A stretch of DNA of 44,648 nucleotides, taken from contig BFEA01000006.1 in assembly GCA_003427395.1 (NCBI GenBank), positions 4,673,865 to 4,718,512 on the forward strand, read 5' to 3'. Every line of letters begins with the position of its first letter. The stretch's first letter is position 1. A program made the translations under genes and the position numbers. Below the pieces are notes generated by a model. The model was not told the origin of the DNA and searched no databases. It worked only from the letters and a program-made list of their open reading frames with translations. Source of the stretch: Chara braunii. Taxonomy: Eukaryota > Streptophyta > Charophyceae > Charales > Characeae. Shown here in pieces: positions 38,519 to 44,648 of the stretch.

Positions 38519-39560
38519 TGCAAGGAACATGAATATGGACGAAGCACAGAAATCGAGAATGCAAAATCACACTGAAGTCCAAGTAGTCAAAGCCAAATCA
38601 GATAGCACAATGGAACCGAGTAGCCATCCAATTGAGAATGATACAGAAGAATCGTGAGTCAATGTCCATGCCCAACAGGGCAACACCAACAGCAATACCC
38701 AAATGTAGCTCTCCCTTGTGAATGGCGCCAGACGCCCTATCTACTCTGCAGCCTATCCTACAACTACAGCAATGAAAGCAACCAGACAACTTGACTACCA
38801 GCGAGTGATGATGTCAACACCAATGCCGACCTCCACCTCCACCAGGTACGTGTCCTCTTCACCCACACTCTCCTTTGTACCCACACAGTGCCCTTCACCT
38901 CTGAAGAACCACCTTCGCCCTTCACCCCTCTCTGCACCCTCTGCAGCCCGGCTATGGCCGCCAAGCGCCCTGTATGCAGGCAGCGCCCTACCGCCTAGCG
39001 CTAGCCTACGCCCGTCAGCCTTAGCGCAGCGCAGCATGCATGCAACGCAGCAGCGTGCCGGCCTTGCTCGCAATGGCCAAGATCCCTGCCCACTCGCCCT
39101 GCTTGCCTATATGCCAGTGCAGCGTGTGGGCGGCCTCCCTTCAGCCTGTGACCGGGGCCCAGAGGCTGAACCCAGCCCGATACAGTTGGGCCCCGGGGCG
39201 ATGCAGTTGCGCCTCCTTCATCAAGGCCTGCGGCCAGATTCAGATAGTGGACCGATTTCCCTTTGGCATTTTCGGCCTCTATACCCAGCATGCATTGTCG
39301 GCCTCACGTTCGAGTGCCCAGGGCCTAACTAACTCAGAGGCCCTGGGCTTTCAGCATTTGCTGAAATCCGAGACTCAGTGCACTCCAACCAACTGGCGTG
39401 CTGCAACTGTGTGGACCCCACTTCGTGAAATGTTGGCACAGAGGGCTCTTGTTGATTTGCTGGACCGCCTTCACTTAGCGCGGGCACGAGGCTTGCTGGG
39501 GCCTTAGCCCAGAACATGTACATCATGGCAAGGCCCCTACTTGAGGGCTCGTTCCTCACA
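38519..39560 (-). repeat. Solo LTR of the element 4 family, inverted
   Basis: It reads TGCAAGGAACATG to CCTCACA, the reverse complement of the element 4 LTR layout. CTAG precedes it (38515-38518) and follows it (39561-39564), a 4-bp target duplication. No internal element sequence or primer site adjoins it, so it is a solo LTR left by LTR-LTR recombination. Confidence 0.85.
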
Positions 39561-39950
39561 CTAGTCAAGAGTGTAAGTTATATCATTTGCATGAGTCTGC
39601 ATATTTTCCGTTAATACCGCCTGAACTGCGTTTTGACATAAGGACCGAATAATTATTTTATTTCATTTATTTTATAAATCGGTCAGACGCTATGCTGTGG
39701 TAGGTTCCTGTGAGGACGCTCGTGCAGACAGCGCTCTGCTATAGCTGATGTGGATGTGTGGCAGTGAGTAGGAGGGAGTCGACTAAAAGCGGCTGACATG
39801 GCGCAGAACCTTTAGAAAGGCAGCCATATAAAAGGTCCAATGACCCCACTAAAGGCAGTGTGTAGTGTCTGAAAGGCAGCAGCAGCAGCGGAGCAAGAGT
39901 GAGTAACGGCTGCCGCGGCAGCAGCGGCATATGGATCCAGCAGACAAGCC
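39561..39950 (+). other. Element 4 leader continued
   Basis: This stretch lies between the solo LTR and gag. It includes AT-rich sequence (about 39650-39680) and GCAGCAGCAGCGG triplets near 39880-39930. No gene is evident. Confidence 0.4.
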
Positions 39951-41560
39951 ATGCAGGCTGATGTACTATCTGCCCAAGTAGGTGTTAGTCAGACAACAGT
40001 CTCAAGTCAAATGGCGAGCTCGCAGTTCAGCAAGCCACTCCAGCTCACACTAGCCGACCTGGATATTCAGGAGGCAGTAGACATTCCTATTCGGCTAGAG
40101 CCAGGGTCAGTGACGCATTGGACGGGAAGCAAAGGATTAGAGATAGAGCCATATTAGCTAGTAGAGAAGACAATGGCAAAGTTAGGTTAGAGGGATCAGA
40201 AGGAGATGGACTCAGTAACGCAGAGCAGGATCTGCGAGCATGCGAGGTAGGCATGCAAGAGTCCATGTCCATGCGAGAAAGTATGGACACTTTTCTCTTT
40301 TCCAGCTTGGTTCAGACACAGAGGGTGGACAGTAGAAGTGGACAAATTGGTTCATCATTAACTGCGCCGCTCACTGTCCAGACTGAAAGGCAACCTTTAC
40401 TTGTCTCATCGTCGACAATTAGAATGCCGCTGGTGTCAGGTCTTTCTCTAGCTAGGCTTGGTACTAGTCTGTCAGGCGGAGAGTTAGCTGTAGACACGCA
40501 GGCTCAATATGCTTCTTCTTCTTCTTTTCAGACGGCCGCTTCTACAGAGCAGCCGCATGTACCACAACCTGCACAGCCAGCTGCCGCGCGGATTGTTGGT
40601 AGGACACAAGGCTTTCCAAGGCCTGCGATAGAACAGACCGGGTCCTTGACGCACAAAAGGAACGAGGATCTGTGCTGGGAGAGAGAAATCTATGTCATGG
40701 AAGAAAAATCTATGTCATGGAAGAAGGATGGTTAGATGGGTTAGTGCAGCAGCGCGGTCATGACCGGGAGACAAACTCTTAGGCTGAGGCTCTAAGTCCG
40801 GATAGCCGATTTCGGCGGCTGCAGTACAAAGCCCATATCTCTTTGACTAATTTGTTAGTCGAAGAGGCCACTGCAGATGTGCACATCTTCTCTTCTTTTA
40901 GCAAGCTAGCCTTGGATGCAGAGGCTTGGCTTGCTAACCCGGGTCAGGGTCAAGGTGATAGGAAGAAGAAGAAGTTAACCCAGCATTAGGAAAAGAAAGG
41001 GGTTTCCCTGCTCTACACAGTTCCTGATAGGAATCGGGGAGAAGTAGAGTAGTCTATGATCCTTGGGCTTAAAAGAGCGGTAGACGACCATAATACTTCT
41101 GAGGGAGGAGAGTTGGTCGTTTCAAACAAGGCTGAGGAGACTGGCTTGCATCGAAGCAACCAGTCTAGGAGTCAAAAGTGATGATCCTTATTAGTCAAAG
41201 CGGGATTAGACAGGATCTTGCAGGGGATGTGTGTGCGAGACCTATTTGTGAGGGACTTCTGCAAAGGGTGTGGCTTATACGACCAAACCAAGAGGCAGTG
41301 TCAAAACAAGCTGGTTACCACGAAGGTGCAGCCTCAAGTAGAAGATGGGGCATCTTCAACCTGGGAAAGCACTGCGAGCAGTTCCCAAGGTATACACATC
41401 CAGCCCGTGGAGGTTGTAACCACTTTTGCGCATGTTGAGTTGGTAGACGTTCCCTCACCTTCTCAAATGATGGCCGAGGTTACTGGCTCCTTAGTCACCC
41501 CACAGACACAACTAGACCACATGATGCTCTGATCATGAGATGTGTCTGAGTCCTTAGAGG
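39951..41560 (+). pseudogene. gag: Element 4 gag-like protein, broken
   Basis: The ATG at 39951 opens a Ser/Gln-rich N-terminus (FSKPLQLTLADLDIQEA). A frame change near 40118 leads to a second piece (GKQRIRDRAILASREDNGK to KSMSWKKDG, stop near 40735). A perfect 20-nt tandem duplication (40686-40705 and 40706-40725) causes this break: after it the protein continues in the expected new frame (DGLVQQRGHDRETN). Further pieces (RLQYKAHISLTNLLVEEAT, SKLALDAEAWLANPG) are split by stops. A zinc-knuckle-like motif lies at 41260-41301 (CKGCGLYDQTKRQC) with Gln where the His belongs. A second lies at 41762-41800 (CRVCRRPHQKDVC). Two knuckles suggest a nucleocapsid. The family assignment is uncertain. 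Confidence 0.65.
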
Positions 41561-42907
41561 AGCTGGCTGGAAAGCGGTCTATGGAAGACCCGTTAGCTGC
41601 CTGGGTGACCATAGTTGAGGTCTTGAGGTTGGGTAGAAGTCAGAGTTAAACAGCCTTAACCTGATAGGGCTCTCGCAGACGATGACTCTACCTGGGACTA
41701 CACTAATCGTTTTTGGTGGGAATGCTTTGCTCTAGGATCTAGTGCAGCGGCCAAGGAGAACTGTAGAGTCTGTCGTAGGCCACACCAAAAGGATGTGTGT
41801 AATTGGTACATGAAAAACAATTATAGCGAGTTCCTCCAGCTAAGGGGGAGGGCAACTGTGGACAATAGTCTCGTTTGCCGGATAGCAACAAGCTTTATGT
41901 CACATTCCGCTAGGAGGTACCACTTCAAGGTTGAATTGTTCCTATGGGGACATACAGAACCACAGGTGGGATATTTGCCTAATCTCTGAATCTCGGAAGG
42001 GCAGGCCTATCAAGCTTCTTTTGAGAAAGAAAATGTTGTCGCTAAGTGTCCGTATTCTCCTTGAAACCGGCCAGGAATCATAGACAGGGTGTTTGTCCAA
42101 CAGATAGTTAACACTCCTTCCCTTGAAGGAGAGAATTATAGGATGACACTTACATTGAGAGATGACGACTCGCGAATCAAACGAAGGAGAGATGGATAGG
42201 GCCATACACGCACCCCTAGAGATCATTATATGTATGAAAATCTAACTAAAAGACATGGGGACGCGGAGACTGAGGTTCTCCAAATAAATAATATAAAACT
42301 TAATGTATAAACTCGTAATTGGAAAATTACAATTAAGTTGAATAAACACCTTTGAGTAGTTTATTTTTAGGAAAAAGAAAAAAAAAAACATGTGACTGGG
42401 CACTTCGAACTCGGATAGACAGCAGAAAACCTATACTAATGCCTATGGTTATCCTCAATGATATACAAAACCTTCTTTCTCCGTCTGGATCTGTTTCTCA
42501 AATGTATGAGAAACCAGCAGAACAGAGAAGTGTAAGGTATTTTACGGAAAGGACTGATCTTTGCAGTAAGCTAGGTAATCCTTATTTCTGAGATCTCAAG
42601 GGCTAACTAAGGTATGGACAGACCTACATGAGTTATCAGACTGCCTGACCGCTCAAACAATCTAGAGATGTCAACCTTATAACCGCACTGCAAGAAGCAC
42701 GTGGCTGAGATAGAAGGACAACTAACTGCGAAATACCTTCAGGAAGACATCTTGAAGCCCCGTAAGGACTTTTTACATTGTTGCAATTATGTTGTGAGCT
42801 TGCACCATTAGTAGACTCCTTCCTATCTGAAACCTGATTATCAACACCACTGTATGCCAGCTCAGAATTTATTCAAAAGCAGCTGATGTGGGTTGTTGAT
42901 TTGCTTA
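41561..42907 (+). other. Element 4 internal region with the second zinc-knuckle motif
   Basis: Only the short CX2CX3HX4C motif at 41762-41800, with its downstream frame to about 41988, looks protein-derived. From 41990 to the second solo LTR I see no reading frame with family motifs on either strand. A pol gene would be expected here in an autonomous element and is not recognisable. Confidence 0.45.
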
Positions 42908-43806
42908 TGCAAGGAAGATGAGCAATAGCGAACTTCAGCAATCAAACAGCATCATACATATGAGTCCAGATAGTCGTGACCTCGAACCAACAGCAGAATT
43001 GCATCACGAGATTCACCAAATAAGAACACACCAAGAGTTCATAATTGACAATGCTGAATAAGTCCCATCATCATCATCAACGAAGAACCAGAGTTGATAT
43101 CCTATCTGGCGCTCGGCGCCCAGACTACATGTGGCAGATCCTATCTAGCCTACACTATAATGCCGAAAGATGACGTCAACAACTTTCCCAAAGTACGAGC
43201 ATATAGCGACCTATGTCGCACGCTTCCATCACCAGGTATGTCTCTCCCAGATGCCACTAGCACCCAAGGACCACCCTGCGCCTCACCCAGCTTACAGCAG
43301 CGCAGCGCAGCTCGGCTATGGCTGCGTACTCCTTACCTGCTCGCCCGTGAGGGCGTAGGCGCCAGCCAGCAAATAGCGCAGCAGCGCTTGCGCAGCATGC
43401 AGCCAGCACCCGAATACCGAATGAGGAGGCAGGCCCTTTCCTATATCCAAGTGGCCTGCCTGCGTCCAGTCCCAGGAAGCTTCCAGTAGGCCCCGGTAGC
43501 CTGAGGCCCAGCACGATCGAGAACAGGCCTGGGGTCTGCGGTAGTTGCATGTGCCCAACTGCCTTTGGCATGTGTTTGGCCCAGTACCCGTATCCAGCCC
43601 AGGGCCTGATTTCCATTCATTCACACAGGCGGCCCAGGGCCTGGATTTCTTCAACCAACTGGCGCTGCGCAACTGCCTGAATTTCCTTAGTTGCGCAGTG
43701 GCCGAAAAAGGGCCCTGAGGGCCTCGTCGAGCCTGCCTGCACTTAGGGCGGCCGACTGGCTCCAAAATGGGGGCTGACTGGGGCTCATAGAGGCACTAGC
43801 CTCGCA
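42908..43806 (-). repeat. Second solo LTR of the element 4 family, inverted
   Basis: It runs from TGCAAGGAAGATGAGC to CCTCGCA and aligns with the other two LTR copies, for example at CTGGCGCTCGGCGCCCAG near 43110 and GATGACGTCAAC near 43170. The flanks CTTA and CGTA match at three of four bases, a weak target duplication. It is more diverged and shorter than the others. Confidence 0.75.
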
Positions 43807-43952
43807 CGTAGGATCACTGTACAGTAGACAGACTTTATGTCAAGCATGGAAAATGAGTCTAGGGTAGGCCACAAGCAGTTACATAAAGACTTGACATCTA
43901 GAATACTACTAAAGGCTAAAGCTAATTAAAGGGGTAGTCAGCAGTCTGATCT

Positions 43953-43971
43953 GATTTCTGGTCTGGTTTCT
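43953..43971. other. Target-site duplication of the second LINE copy
   Basis: GATTTCTGGTCTGGTTTCT (19 bp) occurs here and again at 44260-44278, enclosing the LINE fragment. A duplication this long is typical of LINE-mediated insertion. Confidence 0.88.
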
Positions 43972-44259
43972 TTTCTTTTCTTTTCTTTTCTTTTTTATTT
44001 TTTATTTTTTTTATTTTAAAAACAGGTCCTTATGGTCCTGGCTCCATATCCATTCTGGGGAGCGTCAGTCCGGTTCCTTTCCCCCGGCAAGTCGAAAAAC
44101 GGAATACATGGTGAACCCCATCACGCTTCCTTCCGTCTGGCCGAAGGAACCCTGACCAGCATTGATTGCTCCTTGTAAGGAGGATTGACTGTCAGCTTGC
44201 CCTACCACTTTTCCTCTCAGAGTCTACTATGTCTCTGTCAGATATTACGTATTAAACAA
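43972..44259 (-). mobile_element. Short 5'-truncated LINE copy, same family as at 7420-9867
   Basis: The insert is about 290 bp and is read on the minus strand, so its A-rich tail appears as a T-rich start (43972-44020). Its last ~100 bp match the 3' end of the larger LINE, including GGGGGAAAGGAACCGGACT and CTCCCCAGAATGG (compare 9791-9827). Further upstream the two copies diverge. No coding sequence remains. Confidence 0.85.
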
Positions 44260-44540
44260 GATTTCTGGTCTGGTTTCTAATCTGGTTGGTTTCGAGTTTC
44301 ATTGGGATGGTCACCCCTATAATACCCACCTTAGAGTAAAGCGTCCTCAATATGTAGCATACTTGCCTGCACGTATAGATGCTGAAAACTGATTCTATCA
44401 CCAACCATGGATAGAGACATCCCAAAGAGGGCCTCCTGGACGTCATATCTTTTGCATCTTCTGAGAAGTTCTACTGCACCAAGTCACTGCAAACATCAGG
44501 CGGATGAAGAATTTAAAGGCTTCTCACGGGACTTTCAAAA

Positions 44541-44553
44541 CTAAGGGGGAAGG
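44541..44553 (+). promoter_or_regulatory. Polypurine tract of element 4
   Basis: AAGGGGGAAGG lies two bases before the 3' LTR start TGCGAGG at 44556, where the plus-strand primer of an LTR element is expected. Confidence 0.75.
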
Positions 44554-44555
44554 TA

Positions 44556-44648
44556 TGCGAGGATTTCACCCCTCGACAGTGTTGTGCAATCAGACTCAAC
44601 TCTGGACTTGCTCACAACATGCACACTTGAGAACTGATGGCAAACCAA
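44556..44648 (+). repeat. Start of the 3' LTR of element 4 (cut by the window end)
   Basis: TGCGAGGATTTCACCCCTCG matches the 5' LTR start at 36282 with small changes. The similarity (TGCGAGGATTT, then CAGTGTTG) fades after about 35 bp, so the two LTRs differ early or one has an indel. The rest lies outside the window. Confidence 0.7.

Larger units (their letters stand above)
36282..44648 (+). mobile_element. Element 4: LTR retrotransposon, 3' end outside the window
   Basis: It runs on the plus strand from the 5' LTR (36282-37531) through the primer site and a broken gag (39951-41560) to a polypurine tract and the first 93 bp of the 3' LTR (44556-44648). Three insertions lie inside: two reverse-oriented solo LTRs of its own family and a short LINE copy. 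Without them the internal region is about 4.8 kb. I find no reverse transcriptase, RNase H or integrase, so it is probably a non-autonomous derivative or has lost pol. The superfamily therefore stays undecided. Confidence 0.7.

Noticed and set aside
38718-39507. Open frames over the solo LTRs (also 43094-43765 and 36176-37200)
   Set aside because: The same DNA is an LTR present in three orientations and copies. The frames are not conserved between copies.
1-44648. CRISPR arrays, bacterial operons, rRNA genes or other prokaryotic features
   Set aside because: No regular spacer-repeat arrays or rRNA signatures were seen, and the sequence is eukaryotic repeat DNA.

Overview
The window looks like nuclear DNA of a plant-lineage eukaryote, made almost entirely of mobile elements, and I see no convincing host gene. 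I recognise the gag and pol flavour of two Ty3/Gypsy families here as typical of the charophyte alga Chara braunii. That identification is from memory and was not checked by a search. A plant-type telomere-like motif (TTTAGGG) and plant-type primer binding sites (tRNA-Asp, initiator tRNA-Met) fit it. N gaps lie at 12911-13495 and 24373-25102, with single Ns at 4504, 26325, 26538 and 29639.

Layout. (1) 1-3672: a decayed plus-strand Ty3/Gypsy element (element 1) with leader, broken gag, protease and the start of reverse transcriptase, cut off at about 3672. (2) 3673-7158: simple repeats, a degenerate AGAGTAG satellite, a tandem ~260-bp repeat and a long inverted repeat; no genes. (3) 7159-36049: one minus-strand Ty3/Gypsy element (element 2) with a 4-bp target duplication TAGG on both sides. 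Two further elements sit inside it: a 5'-truncated LINE (7420-9867) in its 3' LTR, flanked by a 13-bp duplication, and a ~19.7-kb minus-strand Ty3-like element (element 3, 12601-32293) between its gag and pol. (4) 36282 to the window end: a fourth LTR element (element 4, plus strand) with a 5' LTR, an initiator-Met primer site, a broken two-zinc-knuckle gag and the start of a 3' LTR. It is itself hit by two reverse-oriented solo LTRs of its own family and by a second, short copy of the same LINE family.

The remarkable part is element 3. Its 5' LTR (24063-32293) appears to be about 8.2 kb long and carries open reading frames. Its 3' LTR (12601-14270) is the same sequence with about 6.4 kb deleted. 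Between the U3 region and gag, on the coding strand, lies a run of at least eight small interlocked reading frames. They fall into two paralogous families that I do not recognise: alpha, with a core D-x-R-x-Y, and beta, with a core I-x-Y-x-x-Y followed by D/N-G-K-L or similar. Their order is beta, beta, alpha, [end of LTR, primer site], alpha, alpha, alpha, beta, beta, gag, protease, RT, RNase H, integrase. Adjacent frames overlap or abut, as in compact viral genomes. The polymerase has a catalytic YIDD box and a DD35E integrase. Its motif set (PQGWTN, YIDDNSVKGP, RKFVWEH) reminds me of fungal Ty3-like elements more than of the other Gypsy elements in this window.

None of the elements appears intact. 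Stops and frameshifts occur in every gag and pol, so the present copies are probably immobile. Younger insertions inside older ones give a readable relative history: element 2 first, then element 3 and the LINE within it.
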